From Prosthecochloris marina (GTDB lineage Bacteria; Bacteroidota; Chlorobiia; Chlorobiales; Chlorobiaceae), in assembly GCF_003182595.1 (NCBI RefSeq), contig NZ_PDNZ01000008.1, forward strand, positions 1-64,000: a DNA stretch of 64,000 nt, given 5' to 3'. The notes under the pieces were generated by a model, which was given only the letters and a program-made list of their open reading frames with translations, was not told the DNA's origin and searched no databases. Numbering within the stretch: position 1 is the first letter of the stretch; every line of letters begins with the position of its first letter. This document shows positions 48,194 to 57,826 of this stretch, one piece after another. A program made the position numbers and the translations under genes.

Positions 48194-48661
48194 ATGAACG
48201 CAAGGGAAAAAGCATTTGAACGGGCGAAAAAGAAAGCGGAAAACGTCGCGCGCAATCCTGAAAAAGTGAAGCAAATCATTGATTCGGCGCTTAACAAAGC
48301 AACGGCACAAAAAACTTCATCGCAGTTTCAGGAAATCACCGACAAGCTTCAGGCGCTGCTACGCATGCTGAAAAGCTGGCTCAACAAAGAGTACAGCGTC
48401 ATCCCCTGGCAAACAATCATACTTGCCTTTACGGCGATCATTTACTTCGTCACACCGTTCGACGCAATCTTCGATTTCATCCCGCTCCTCGGGTTTGCAG
48501 ACGATGTCGCCGTTCTCACCGCAGTCCTTGCATCGATCAACCGTGACTTGGACAAGTTCATGGAATGGGAAGGTGAACTCGTTCAGGAAGAAACACCGGT
48601 CACCGATGCCGTCGAAGCGGATTTCGAGGAAGTGAAAGGCGGAGGAAAACCCGAAGCGTGA
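48194..48661 (+). CDS. DUF1232 (YkvA) membrane protein
   Basis: The 155-residue protein has a Lys/Glu-rich N-terminal helix, then the DUF1232 block YFVTPFDAIFDFIPLLGFADDVAVL, which includes the PxDxIPD-like core, within a hydrophobic region (about 77-115). A GAGGAG site supports the start. It lies 26 bases after the rhomboid gene and is probably co-transcribed. Function is unknown. Confidence 0.85.
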   Translation: MNAREKAFERAKKKAENVARNPEKVKQIIDSALNKATAQKTSSQFQEITDKLQALLRMLKSWLNKEYSVIPWQTIILAFTAIIYFVTPFDAIFDFIPLLGFADDVAVLTAVLASINRDLDKFMEWEGELVQEETPVTDAVEADFEEVKGGGKPEA

Positions 48662-48769
48662 TTTCCTCCCTTTTGCTCTCCCTACCAGATATATGCCCCC
48701 TCTTCGTAGTCTGATCGATGTTTTTGATTTGTTTACGCAGTTATGAACTTCCCCCTGTTTTTCAAATTT

Positions 48770-49495
48770 TCACACCACACTCAGCTCAAGTTTGTGCTTT
48801 ATCTTTTCCCAGCCAGGGCTTACGGATTCGAGCAACTTATAAAACTCAGGACTGTGGTCAGGGTGTTTCAAATGGCACAGCTCGTGAGTCACAACGTAGT
48901 CTATGCACTCTTTCGGCGCTCTGATCAGATCGGTATTGAGAGTGACTGTTCCATTATCAGAAAGACTGCCCCACCTTGTTCGCATTCTCCTGATTGAAAT
49001 GTCGGGCCTCTCGATATCAAGTTCTCTGAATTTTTTCCAGCAGCGATCCATGCTCTCGCTGAAGTGCAACTCTGCTTTTTTACGGTACCACTTGTCCAAA
49101 AGTTTCCTTGCTGAATTCGGCGTTGTTGAATCCATAGTGATATAAAAGCAGCCCCTGATCAGCTTGACCGAATCTTCAGTACCCTCTGCCAGTTTCAAAC
49201 GGTATTGCCTGCCGAGATAGAGGTGGGTTTCACCATTCACGTAACAGCGAACAGGTGTCCTCGGATCGAACTGCCTGAAATAGCTCAATTGCCTGAGTAT
49301 CCACCGAGCCCTTTTTCGCAACTTGCTCTCGATCAAGTCGATAGTGGTGTTGATCGGAGCTTTTACAATGACCGTACTGTCCGGGTGAACAGCTATCTCC
49401 ATCGTTCTTCTCTCACGATACAGAAGACGGTACTCAATTGTCTTGCGCCCATAGACAAAAAAACGCCTGTCGTTATGAACTGCCGCCTCAATCAT
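48770..49495 (-). CDS. YgjP/DUF45-type zinc metallopeptidase
   Basis: The 241-residue protein ends in a SprT/WLM-like domain: VVTHELCHLKHPDHSPEF supplies the HExxH zinc motif and a third His. RMRTRWGSLSDNGTVTLN is the family segment before it. Members are often encoded directly after hsdR, as here: the hsdR stop TAG abuts this ATG with no gap, so the gene belongs to the R-M transcript. Its role there is unknown. Confidence 0.88.
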   Translation of the reverse strand: MIEAAVHNDRRFFVYGRKTIEYRLLYRERRTMEIAVHPDSTVIVKAPINTTIDLIESKLRKRARWILRQLSYFRQFDPRTPVRCYVNGETHLYLGRQYRLKLAEGTEDSVKLIRGCFYITMDSTTPNSARKLLDKWYRKKAELHFSESMDRCWKKFRELDIERPDISIRRMRTRWGSLSDNGTVTLNTDLIRAPKECIDYVVTHELCHLKHPDHSPEFYKLLESVSPGWEKIKHKLELSVV

Positions 49496-52400
49496 CTAAC
49501 GCCTGTGTTTGGCAACCTGCATAACCTTGTAGATGATCTCATCCATTTGATCGAACGACAATGCGATACCTCTTTTTGTTTTCACCTCATCATAGAGGAA
49601 ATCGTCGATCTCGTTCATTGCTTGTTTCTGAGCATCTTCGTCATCCCAGAAATGAACTTTCCTGTGTTTGAGCAGAATGTCGTGTACAACTTTCGCAGTA
49701 TCAGCCGCAGCTGACTCGAGGAGTTGAGGATTCATATCGTCTTTTTCGATCAATGGTTTCAGCACACCGAAGTACGCCATGGCATCTTCGTTCCCGGAAA
49801 GGTTTTCAGGGACATCATCATGAACCTTGCCGACAACTTTATTCCGGATATCGACAACCTTGTGCAGGTACTCCAGGTCTGATATCCGTTTAGCCCTGAA
49901 ATCCTCGATTGCCTGCTGGATAAGCCGCGAGAACTTTTGATAAAACGCTGGATCTTCATCCATCTTTTCCGTAATCGCTCTTTTCGTTGCATGAGCGATG
50001 GTATCGGCTTTTGAGGCTGTGGTTTTCTTGTCGTGATAGACGCCCTGCTCCTCTTTTACCTGACTGAACATATGGTCGTCGAAGATGTTCACCGGTTCGT
50101 TAAGTTGAATAACCTCATCTGCCTGAATATGAGTGTCAAGCAACTTCTTGATCTTCGGCTCGTAATCCCGGTAATCGATTGCTTCGGCATAACGGAGTTT
50201 TACCGATGCCTTCAGGGACTGGAACTTCCTGAGATCCACCTTGTATCTTGAAAGCGTTTTTTGATCAGTTTCGGTCAAAAACTTTTCGGATGAAAGCGCG
50301 ATAACGAGGGTTTTAGCAAATTCGGCAAGACGTGTATAAAATTCTTCCCTTAGTTCGTCATCTGCGAGCAAAAGCTCATAGTCCTCTTCATCGTAGGAAT
50401 GTCTGACAGTTTTGAAAATGTCCCATACATCCGAATAACGATCAGGCAGTTTTTCAATTTCGTTGTTGATCGAAGTCAGTGTGCCTGCAAGATCGGCCTC
50501 GTCGAAGCCTTCAAACGCACTATACAGCGTCAATGCCCTATCCAGCTCACCAAGCACATTTGCGTAATCGACGATAAAGCCGAACTCCTTGCCTTCATGT
50601 ATCCGGTTAACCCTTGCAATCGCTTGCAATAATGTATGCTCCCTGAGAACGCGGCACAGATACAGTACGGCGTTTCGCGGGGCATCGAAACCAGTCAACA
50701 GTTTGTCAACGACAATCAGGATTTCCGGATCGCTACCATGCTTGAACTGGTTGATGAGCTGCTTGGCATACTCTTCTTCGCTTCCATAACGCTTCATCAT
50801 CTTCTGCCAGAATCTTACAACCTCGTCGGTCGGCTCGTCTTCGGCCTCCTCAAATCCTTCACGCATATCCGGAGGCGAAATGACAACCGCCGAACTGACC
50901 ATACCGATATCCTCCAGACAGTTATGGTATTGCAGTGCGGAAGCTTTGCCGGGGGCAACAAGCTGGGCCTTGAATCCCGTACCCTGCCAGTTACTCCGAT
51001 AGTGTTCACTGATGTCGAAGGCTCTCATGTAAATGACCTGGTCAGCCTTGTTCAGCGTTTCGGCACGTGCGTATTTGCGTTTTAAATCCGCCTGCTGCTC
51101 CTTGCTCAGTCCCTGCGTATGCCGTTCGAACCATAGGTCAACAGCTGACCTGTTCTGGGTCATCTCCACATGCCGCCCTTCGTATAAAAGAGGCACGACG
51201 GCGCCGTCCTCGACAGCCTGTGAAATGGAATAATGAGGTTCGACCAGTTCTCCGAATCTGGTGAAGTTGTTTTTCTCTTTTCTCAAGAGTGGTGTACCGG
51301 TAAAACCGAGATAGCTGGCATTGGGAAACATCTGGCGCATACGAGCGGCAAAAGAACCGAACTGGGTACGGTGGCTCTCATCAACGAGCACGAAGATATC
51401 GGAAGACTCGTCCCGATACTTGTTGACGGCATAGGCCTTGTCGAACTTGTGAATGAGCGTCGTAACAATGCATGACTTCTTTTCGGACACAAGTTCCAGC
51501 AGGTTCCTGCCTGACGTTGCCCGGTTGGCTTCGAGGCCGCAAGCCGTAAAGGTATTTCCCAGTTGCTTGTCCAGATCGTCCCGGTCGGTAACGAGAACGA
51601 TACGAGGATTCAATATTTCCGGATCGAGGGCCAGATTGCGGGCCAGCATCACCATGGTCAGGGATTTGCCCGACCCCTGCGTATGCCAGATCACACCACC
51701 CTTACGGGAGCCATTATGAGTAAACTGTTTGATCCGGTTCAGGGTGGACTTGATGACGAAGTACTGTTGATACCGGGCGATTTTCTTCAAACCACCGTCA
51801 AAAACGGTGAACTTCCATACCAACTCCAGAAGCCTTTCAGGATGGCAAAGGGCATAAAGAGACTTGTCCTGTTCCGTGACATGTCGTGTGCTTTGTATTG
51901 CATCCGGGTGGACTTCAAAAGTGCGGGCTATTTTGGCAACAACATCTTCACCCAGCAGCTTGTTGACGATTTCCTGAAGCTTTTCGAGCGCTCTTTCCCC
52001 CTTATCCATCAAGGGTTCCTTCCAGACACTCCAAAACCTGGCAGCGGTTCCTGCTGTCGCAAACATAGCGCTGTTCTTGTTGAGCGCGAGCAGCAATTGG
52101 CTATAGATGAACAACTTCGGGATATAATCGTCATTCTGGTTCCTGATCGACTGGGATACTGCCTGATCAACTTCGATCTGCGGAGATTTGCACTCGATGA
52201 CAGAGAAAGGAATGCCGTTGACGAAAAGAACGATATCGGGCCGGACCGTTTCCGGGCTTCGGGAACGCTCGACGCTGTATTCAACCGTCACGTGATACGC
52301 GTTCCGTTCGGGATTTCGCCAATCTACATAATTCAGGTTGAAACTTTTCGAGTTACCCTCTATGGTCTGCTCCATGGCCGTGCCGAGGGTAATGAGATCG

Positions 52401-52690
52401 TACACCGCCTCATTGGTTTTCTGCAGGCCGTCGTACTTGATATTCTTGAGTTCCTGGATGGCCGACTGAATATTCTCTTCACTGAACAGGTACTCACCAC
52501 CCTTGTATCGTATACGGTTGATTTCCTTGAGCTTATTACGCAGAATGTTTTCCAGGAGCACATTGGACGTCCTCTGCTGCCGTTCACGGAGCGCTTCTGC
52601 CGGAGTCAGATAGTCATAGCCGAGCCCGATCAGCAGTTGCAAAGCCGGAATTTGCGACAGATGCTTCTCGTTCATCTGAAAATCACTCAT
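49496..52690 (-). CDS. hsdR: Type I restriction enzyme, R subunit
   Basis: The 1064-residue motor-nuclease subunit has an N-terminal PD-(D/E)xK nuclease (RPDIVLFVNGIPFSVIECKS), a P-loop HTQGSGKSLTM, a DEAD-type box LVDESHRTQ, motif III GFTGTPLL, and a later helicase block LTGFDAPRNAVLYL. It translocates and cuts DNA lacking methylation at the sites set by HsdS. Its ATG overlaps the truncated rhuM stop as ATGA. The frame is intact. Confidence 0.96.
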   Translation of the reverse strand: MSDFQMNEKHLSQIPALQLLIGLGYDYLTPAEALRERQQRTSNVLLENILRNKLKEINRIRYKGGEYLFSEENIQSAIQELKNIKYDGLQKTNEAVYDLITLGTAMEQTIEGNSKSFNLNYVDWRNPERNAYHVTVEYSVERSRSPETVRPDIVLFVNGIPFSVIECKSPQIEVDQAVSQSIRNQNDDYIPKLFIYSQLLLALNKNSAMFATAGTAARFWSVWKEPLMDKGERALEKLQEIVNKLLGEDVVAKIARTFEVHPDAIQSTRHVTEQDKSLYALCHPERLLELVWKFTVFDGGLKKIARYQQYFVIKSTLNRIKQFTHNGSRKGGVIWHTQGSGKSLTMVMLARNLALDPEILNPRIVLVTDRDDLDKQLGNTFTACGLEANRATSGRNLLELVSEKKSCIVTTLIHKFDKAYAVNKYRDESSDIFVLVDESHRTQFGSFAARMRQMFPNASYLGFTGTPLLRKEKNNFTRFGELVEPHYSISQAVEDGAVVPLLYEGRHVEMTQNRSAVDLWFERHTQGLSKEQQADLKRKYARAETLNKADQVIYMRAFDISEHYRSNWQGTGFKAQLVAPGKASALQYHNCLEDIGMVSSAVVISPPDMREGFEEAEDEPTDEVVRFWQKMMKRYGSEEEYAKQLINQFKHGSDPEILIVVDKLLTGFDAPRNAVLYLCRVLREHTLLQAIARVNRIHEGKEFGFIVDYANVLGELDRALTLYSAFEGFDEADLAGTLTSINNEIEKLPDRYSDVWDIFKTVRHSYDEEDYELLLADDELREEFYTRLAEFAKTLVIALSSEKFLTETDQKTLSRYKVDLRKFQSLKASVKLRYAEAIDYRDYEPKIKKLLDTHIQADEVIQLNEPVNIFDDHMFSQVKEEQGVYHDKKTTASKADTIAHATKRAITEKMDEDPAFYQKFSRLIQQAIEDFRAKRISDLEYLHKVVDIRNKVVGKVHDDVPENLSGNEDAMAYFGVLKPLIEKDDMNPQLLESAAADTAKVVHDILLKHRKVHFWDDEDAQKQAMNEIDDFLYDEVKTKRGIALSFDQMDEIIYKVMQVAKHRR

Positions 52691-53049
52691 TTCCTCTCCC
52701 CATCATTCTCCAACTCTTTCAGGCGCTGGGTAGCCCAAATCCGGAACTGCGTACCCTGATGCGACTTCACCCGGTACCCTACAGAAATGATAACATCAAG
52801 GTTGTAGTACTGAACATCATAGATTTTACCATCAGAAGCAGTTGTTCGGAATTTCCGAACAACTGAAGTTTCGATCAGTTCACCCTCTTCAAAAATGTGC
52901 TTGATATGTTCACTGATCGTCGCTTTGGACTTCTGGAAAAGATCGCACAAATGCGCCTGCGTCAGCCATACTGTTTCGTCCTCCAGCCTGACATCAATCT
53001 TGATCTGTCCGTCAGATACCTGATAAATCAGAAATTCAGAGTTGTTCAT
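52687..53049 (-). CDS. RhuM-family protein, C-terminally truncated
   Basis: The 120-residue product matches only the N-terminal domain of RhuM (about 330 residues in full-length members): YQVSDGQIKIDVRLEDETVWLTQ-like start, ATISEHIKHIFEEGEL, then VQYYNLDVIISVGYRVKS and GTQFRIWATQRLKE. It then ends LENDGERK exactly where hsdR begins, with an ATGA overlap. RhuM-type proteins bear a helix-turn-helix-like region and are common inside type I R-M operons; function is unknown. The missing two thirds suggest a deletion, although the coupling keeps the gene translated. Confidence 0.8.
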   Translation of the reverse strand: MNNSEFLIYQVSDGQIKIDVRLEDETVWLTQAHLCDLFQKSKATISEHIKHIFEEGELIETSVVRKFRTTASDGKIYDVQYYNLDVIISVGYRVKSHQGTQFRIWATQRLKELENDGERK

Positions 53050-53123
53050 CTATTGAGTTCTTTTTTTAACCCCGGAAGGCTCTGAAAGGGCAGACAAAAC
53101 AGGCAAAATCATACATGGAGACT

Positions 53124-53972
53124 TCATCTACTTATCTTGTTCGCAAACTTCTGAACGGACGCTTTTGCTGATACCTGATCAAGGGTTGCTTTAATGATTT
53201 GATCCAGTTCAGCCCCATCAGAATAGTTTGCGGGAGCCACATATGAGACCCGCCCCTCGCCTAACAGCTTTTCAACCTCAGTCTTTTTCCTGCTCTTCGG
53301 TGCATAAACCCCAATGGAAGTACCTCCTTGATCTTTGACCAGCTTCATAGCAGGCACATCAGTCAACCCATCTCCGATGTATATCATTCGCTCGAATGGT
53401 ACATGCCTTTTTTCTTTAGGCACATAGGTATTGATTTTTGAATTATCCCATGCGTTGTCAATACCCTTGTTTATGCGGAAAAGAAACTGGGTTTTCGTGG
53501 TATAGTTGAGCACAATTGCCGGCCATTGCGGAACATTGTGCTGATCATATTTGAAGCTGGAAGCATATATCGTTTTGAAATATTTGGCAATCGTTGTCCC
53601 TTCTATCATCTCCTTGGTTCCGGACGAAATAATGTAATGCCCCAACTTGATCTGTTTTGAACGAGCATACTTGTTGATGCGGAGAAAGTAATCCTCTACA
53701 CCCTCGAAGTAGGAGACATCTCTCCCATGTGCTTTCAAACTGTCTCTGTCGAATTTCACTTCTCCATGATTCTTGGCCTTTTCAATAAGCAGGAACATGT
53801 ATGCCAATATCTCATCCATCTCATGTTCCTTGGTAAGTTTTTTTACCTCTTTCCAGAAATCAGACTTTTTGATGCCGAGATCAGGGATAAAGGAATTCTC
53901 CTGAATATTCCCTTTAGCTAAAGTGCCATCGAAATCATAGACGATAGCAAATACAGTATGCTTTTTTGCCAT
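53124..53972 (-). CDS. HAD-family phosphatase in the R-M operon
   Basis: The 282-residue haloacid dehalogenase-fold protein has motif I YDFDGTLAKGN, motif II HYIISSGTKEM and motif IV MIYIGDGLTDVPAM, so the catalytic set is complete. The cap region resembles phosphoserine phosphatase-like members. The substrate is unknown. It lies between the DUF2188 gene (9-base gap) and the rhuM fragment (74-base gap), on the same strand as hsdM and hsdR. Confidence 0.85.
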   Translation of the reverse strand: MAKKHTVFAIVYDFDGTLAKGNIQENSFIPDLGIKKSDFWKEVKKLTKEHEMDEILAYMFLLIEKAKNHGEVKFDRDSLKAHGRDVSYFEGVEDYFLRINKYARSKQIKLGHYIISSGTKEMIEGTTIAKYFKTIYASSFKYDQHNVPQWPAIVLNYTTKTQFLFRINKGIDNAWDNSKINTYVPKEKRHVPFERMIYIGDGLTDVPAMKLVKDQGGTSIGVYAPKSRKKTEVEKLLGEGRVSYVAPANYSDGAELDQIIKATLDQVSAKASVQKFANKISR

Positions 53973-53981
53973 TAGCTTCGC

Positions 53982-54215
53982 TTATTTCTTATCCTTCGGA
54001 GGACAGGAATCGTTTCCGTAACTGTTACCGGCCCTGATTCTTCCGTTTTGACCATGAATCTTGGTGTCCGACTGCTGGTTTCTGGCGATATTTTCAGCTG
54101 CCTCAATCGCCTCCCTCTGCGTTCTGGTCACTTTCGTAGCTCTGCTGTTACCTGCACCCTTGACCGCCCATCCGTCAGGATGCTTCACTACATGTTGATT
54201 TTTCCCTCTTGCCAT
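53982..54215 (-). CDS. DUF2188 small protein
   Basis: The 77-residue basic protein has the DUF2188 pattern: HVVKHPDGWAVKGAGNSRAT, then TQREAIEAAENIARNQQSD and IHGQNGRIRAGNSYGND. It is soluble and compact. It sits directly between hsdS (2-base gap) and the HAD gene. DUF2188 proteins are widespread and have no proven function. Confidence 0.85.
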   Translation of the reverse strand: MARGKNQHVVKHPDGWAVKGAGNSRATKVTRTQREAIEAAENIARNQQSDTKIHGQNGRIRAGNSYGNDSCPPKDKK

Positions 54216-54217
54216 AA

Positions 54218-55432
54218 TTATACCTCCATGTATTGATTAACGATTTCCGGTTTCACCTTCCATTCACCTGTCAGCATCTTCTGCATTAGACCACTTTTCT
54301 GGGTTTTGTATTTATCTGCAAGCTTTTTCAGCAGATCGATTTCTTTTCTTGCAGCAGATACGAATTCAGCAACCTCCTTTTGTGCCTGCTCATCAACCGG
54401 CAGGTGGAGAGTATTACTCAAGAATGTCTTGTTCGTTATAGCAATGGTGTTTTTTGCGCCCTTTTGTACTATTGGAAACAGGTAATTCCGTGCCCGCGCT
54501 GGAGAACTGAAATAGAAGTCAAGGACAATGCCAAGGTTGAATGTCTTTGGCGTGAAGACCCCATAAAGTGGCGAAACAATAACATCCTTTACCGCGTAAC
54601 TTTGCTTCACTATTCCCAAAGGAAAGTCACCGGTTGGGCTCTTTGTGTAGACAATATCACCAAAATGAACTCGGTTATAGTTGTCTGTATTTGCTGCCGA
54701 AAAGGAGCGTCCCAAATGTTCGACCTGATTAACCAGCCCTTTATGTACAGAAACGGAATAAACTTCTTCGATGCCTATACTCTTATCACCGTGTTCGGTA
54801 AGGACCATCTTTAGTTCTACGACTTTCCAGCCATCATATTTCCCGTCATTTCGCCGGTCAAATAAATTTCTTGCATAAGCATCTAACTGCCTTTCCTTCG
54901 CCCGAATCAACCGTTCGGTTTTCTCTATGGCCTGATCCCAAGTAAACAGCAAATCAGCAATAGCTTTTTGCTCGGCAAATGAAGGCAGCATTACAGGAAT
55001 TTCCTTTATCAATGTCGCGCTAAGGTTCGCTTGCCCTCCGCTATTACTCATATTTCTTATCCGAGAATAATTGGCGAGTAAAGCTTGATAGATATAATCC
55101 CTGTAAACGCCTTTCTTTAGCTCTATCGCTGCACATGCCTGATTTATTGATGCATCAAAAGTAAGAATCCCTATTTGCCCTCTAGTTTTACCTTGGCCAT
55201 ACATAGCCATTAAAATCGTCTCGGCTGATATAATTTTAGCTGACGACTCATGTAAGCCTTCTTCCGTTATCCATTCATCAACACTCTCTTCATTAATAAT
55301 ACGATTTTGAATCTGTGCTGTTTTGACCCATGGAATATTGCCATCCCAGTATTCTGGGTTTGATCTTGATGGAGTACCTCCTGATGAAATTTTAGCGATA
55401 TCTCCGAGGACAACACGCCTATATTTATTCAT
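54218..55432 (-). CDS. hsdS: Type I restriction enzyme, specificity subunit S (full length)
   Basis: The 404-residue S subunit has two target-recognition domains (about 1-150 and 205-350), each followed by a conserved helical region: FAEQKAIADLLFTWDQAIEKTERLI (about 155-195) and EVAEFVSAARKEIDLLKKLADKYKTQKSGLMQKML at the end. It sets the methylation and cleavage site. Its start overlaps the end of the KilA-N gene by 8 bases. The gene looks more AT-rich than its neighbours, as usual for exchangeable S genes. Confidence 0.94.
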   Translation of the reverse strand: MNKYRRVVLGDIAKISSGGTPSRSNPEYWDGNIPWVKTAQIQNRIINEESVDEWITEEGLHESSAKIISAETILMAMYGQGKTRGQIGILTFDASINQACAAIELKKGVYRDYIYQALLANYSRIRNMSNSGGQANLSATLIKEIPVMLPSFAEQKAIADLLFTWDQAIEKTERLIRAKERQLDAYARNLFDRRNDGKYDGWKVVELKMVLTEHGDKSIGIEEVYSVSVHKGLVNQVEHLGRSFSAANTDNYNRVHFGDIVYTKSPTGDFPLGIVKQSYAVKDVIVSPLYGVFTPKTFNLGIVLDFYFSSPARARNYLFPIVQKGAKNTIAITNKTFLSNTLHLPVDEQAQKEVAEFVSAARKEIDLLKKLADKYKTQKSGLMQKMLTGEWKVKPEIVNQYMEV

Positions 55433-56261
55433 TGCTGCCCTCCTTACCCATCTTCTTCACCCTTCTGTCCTCGACCAGCAGCCGCATCTGCTGAATGGCG
55501 ATCTGGTTGAGCTTTTCGAGTCTGTCCGGCTGGTTCATCCCTTCCCTGATAAAATGCGCGTTCAGATTTTCGAGATTCGCAAGGCATAAGAGCTGAGAAA
55601 CATCGGCAAAGTCGCGGATATTGCCTTTTTCTCGGGGGTTTTCATCCCGCCACTGTTTGGCGGTTTTACCGAAGAGCGCCATGTTCAGCAGATCCGCTTC
55701 GGAAGCATAGAGCAGATTGATCTGTTCCCTGCTCAACTCCTGAGGGATCAGGTGTTCCCTGATGGCATCGGTATGAATGCGGTAGTTTATTTTGGTCAGG
55801 TTCCGGCGAATGTCCCAGCCAAGCTGTTGCTGCTCCAAATCCTTGAGCCGCTGGAACTCCTTGATCAGATAGAGCTTGAACTCGACAGAGACCCAGGAAG
55901 CGAATTCAAAAGCAATGTCCTTGTGAGCATACGTTCCCCCATACCTCCCAGCTTTAGAGAAAACACCAATGGCTCCTGTAATTTCTACCCATTTGGCAGG
56001 AGTCATCACAAATGCATTTCGGCCTGACTCGTTTTTAACCGCCTCGAATTCGACACGGTTAAAATCAGTGTTATGTAACTGTTCCCATATCCCTAAAAAC
56101 TCGACTGTAAAGCGTGTCCGCATCCAGTTTTGAATGATAAATCGCGGATCATCTGCATTTCTGTATTTGGCGATATCCGTCAGCGAGATGTAATCGCCCC
56201 TGTCAATCGCCTGCACCCTCACCTCAGTGCTCAACACATTGATTTTATTACTTCTGCTCAT
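55425..56261 (-). CDS. KilA-N domain protein
   Basis: The 278-residue protein has an N-terminal KilA-N domain (DYISLTDIAKYRNADDPRFIIQNWMR, then GRNAFVMTPAKWVEITGA and GGTYAHKDIAFEFASWVS) and a helical C-terminal half with SEADLLNMALFGKTAKQWR. KilA-N domains bind DNA in phage and DNA-virus proteins. Such genes are frequently inserted between hsdM and hsdS. Its ATG overlaps the hsdM stop (ATGA) and its end overlaps hsdS. Confidence 0.88.
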   Translation of the reverse strand: MSRSNKINVLSTEVRVQAIDRGDYISLTDIAKYRNADDPRFIIQNWMRTRFTVEFLGIWEQLHNTDFNRVEFEAVKNESGRNAFVMTPAKWVEITGAIGVFSKAGRYGGTYAHKDIAFEFASWVSVEFKLYLIKEFQRLKDLEQQQLGWDIRRNLTKINYRIHTDAIREHLIPQELSREQINLLYASEADLLNMALFGKTAKQWRDENPREKGNIRDFADVSQLLCLANLENLNAHFIREGMNQPDRLEKLNQIAIQQMRLLVEDRRVKKMGKEGSNE

Positions 56262-57826
56262 CTCTGAATCTCCTTCAGCTTGATCGACATTTGCTTCCGC
56301 ACCTCGACCAACTCCTTTTCGAGCAGTTCAATTTCCCGCTGTACCGCATCGATATCAATCTCCTCTTCCTCCTCGAAGGTGTCCACATACCGGGGAATAT
56401 TGAGGTTGAAGTCATTCTCCTTTATCTCCGCAACATCAGCGACATGCGCATATTTTTCGACATCTTTGCACTCTCTGTAGGTCCGTATAATTTTCTCGAT
56501 ATGCTCGTCGGAGAGGGTATTCTGGTTTTTCCCGGAGACAAACTCCCGGCTTGCATCAACGAACAGGACATCCTTGCAATCCTCCTGTGGTCCGCCTTTT
56601 TCACGCGAGCGGTCGAACACCAGAATCGCCACGGGAATATTGGTGGTCTGAAACAGGTTGCCGGGTAAACCGATCACCGCGTCGAGCAGGTTTTCTTCTA
56701 TCATTTTCCGGCGGATACGACCTTCAGCGGCGCCTCTGAACAGAACGCCATGTGGCACGACAACCGCAACTCTTCCTTCCTTTTCCAAAGCAGTATCGAC
56801 CATGTGCGTAATAAACGCCCAATCCGCTTTACTTTTGGGAGGAACACCGCGCCAGAATCGGTTGAATTGGTCGGATTCGGCATTCTCCGCGCCCCACTTG
56901 TCCAGAGAGAACGGCGGATTGGCCACGACGCAGTTGAATTTCATCAGGCGATCGTTCTCGACCAGCAGCGGGCTATTCAGCGTATCACACCATTCAATGC
57001 GTGCGCTGTCGAAACTGTGCAAAAACATGTTCATACGGCAAAGCGCCCATGTGCTTCCGTTCGACTCCTGTCCGAAAAGGGCGAAATCACGATCACCGAC
57101 CTCTTTTGCAGCCTTGATCAACAAGCCGCCGGAGCCGCAGGCCGGATCACAAATGCGGTCGCCAGGTTTCGGAACCGCAAGCTTCGCGACAAGTTCGCTG
57201 ACCTTGAATGGGGTAAAAAACTCTCCAGCTTTTTTACCTGAATCAGAGGCAAAACGCTCGATCAAATAGATATAGGTGTTGCCGATCACATCTTCAGAAA
57301 CACGGCTGGGACGCATATCGAGCTCGGCTTTGTGGAAATCCTCCAGCAACTGTTTCAGACGACGGTTACGGTCCTTGGTCTTGCCGAGATTGGCTTCGCT
57401 GTTGAAATCGATATTCCGGAAAACCCCTTCGAGCTTGGCCTTATTCTGTTCCTCGATATGATCGAGAGTAATATTGATCAGTTCACCGATATTTGCCGCC
57501 GATCTACGCTCGTAAAGGCTGTAGTATGTAGCAGGAAATTCATCCAGTAACGTCTCCTCCCCGGTCAAAATGTTCTTTTCAGTCAGTTGTACCATAGGAA
57601 GAACGAAACGCTCTCGTTCAAGCTTGCGAAGGATACGTGCATCATCATCCCCATATAATTCCCTGTATTCCTCGTAGTGGTCTTCCCAGACATCGGAAAT
57701 ATATTTCAGAAAAAGCATCACAAGGATGTAATCCTTATATTGTGCCGGGTCAACAACCCCTCTGAAGGTATCACACGCTGCCCATGCCGCAGTATTGATT
57801 TTCTTCTGATCGATCATACCAATCAT
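56258..57826 (-). CDS. hsdM: Type I DNA adenine methyltransferase, M subunit
   Basis: The 522-residue N6-adenine methyltransferase has an N-terminal helical HsdM domain, SAM motif I CDPACGSGGLLIKAA and catalytic motif IV NPPFSLDKW. The C-terminus is a coiled coil (VQREIELLEKELVEVRKQM) for S-subunit contact. The start overlaps the stop of the half-length S gene as TAATG; a second ATG three codons later is also possible. Confidence 0.95.
   Translation of the reverse strand: MIGMIDQKKINTAAWAACDTFRGVVDPAQYKDYILVMLFLKYISDVWEDHYEEYRELYGDDDARILRKLERERFVLPMVQLTEKNILTGEETLLDEFPATYYSLYERRSAANIGELINITLDHIEEQNKAKLEGVFRNIDFNSEANLGKTKDRNRRLKQLLEDFHKAELDMRPSRVSEDVIGNTYIYLIERFASDSGKKAGEFFTPFKVSELVAKLAVPKPGDRICDPACGSGGLLIKAAKEVGDRDFALFGQESNGSTWALCRMNMFLHSFDSARIEWCDTLNSPLLVENDRLMKFNCVVANPPFSLDKWGAENAESDQFNRFWRGVPPKSKADWAFITHMVDTALEKEGRVAVVVPHGVLFRGAAEGRIRRKMIEENLLDAVIGLPGNLFQTTNIPVAILVFDRSREKGGPQEDCKDVLFVDASREFVSGKNQNTLSDEHIEKIIRTYRECKDVEKYAHVADVAEIKENDFNLNIPRYVDTFEEEEEIDIDAVQREIELLEKELVEVRKQMSIKLKEIQR

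Noticed and set aside
51563..52759. 398-codon plus-strand open frame inside hsdR
   Set aside because: Antisense to the intact hsdR start region and without recognisable domains.
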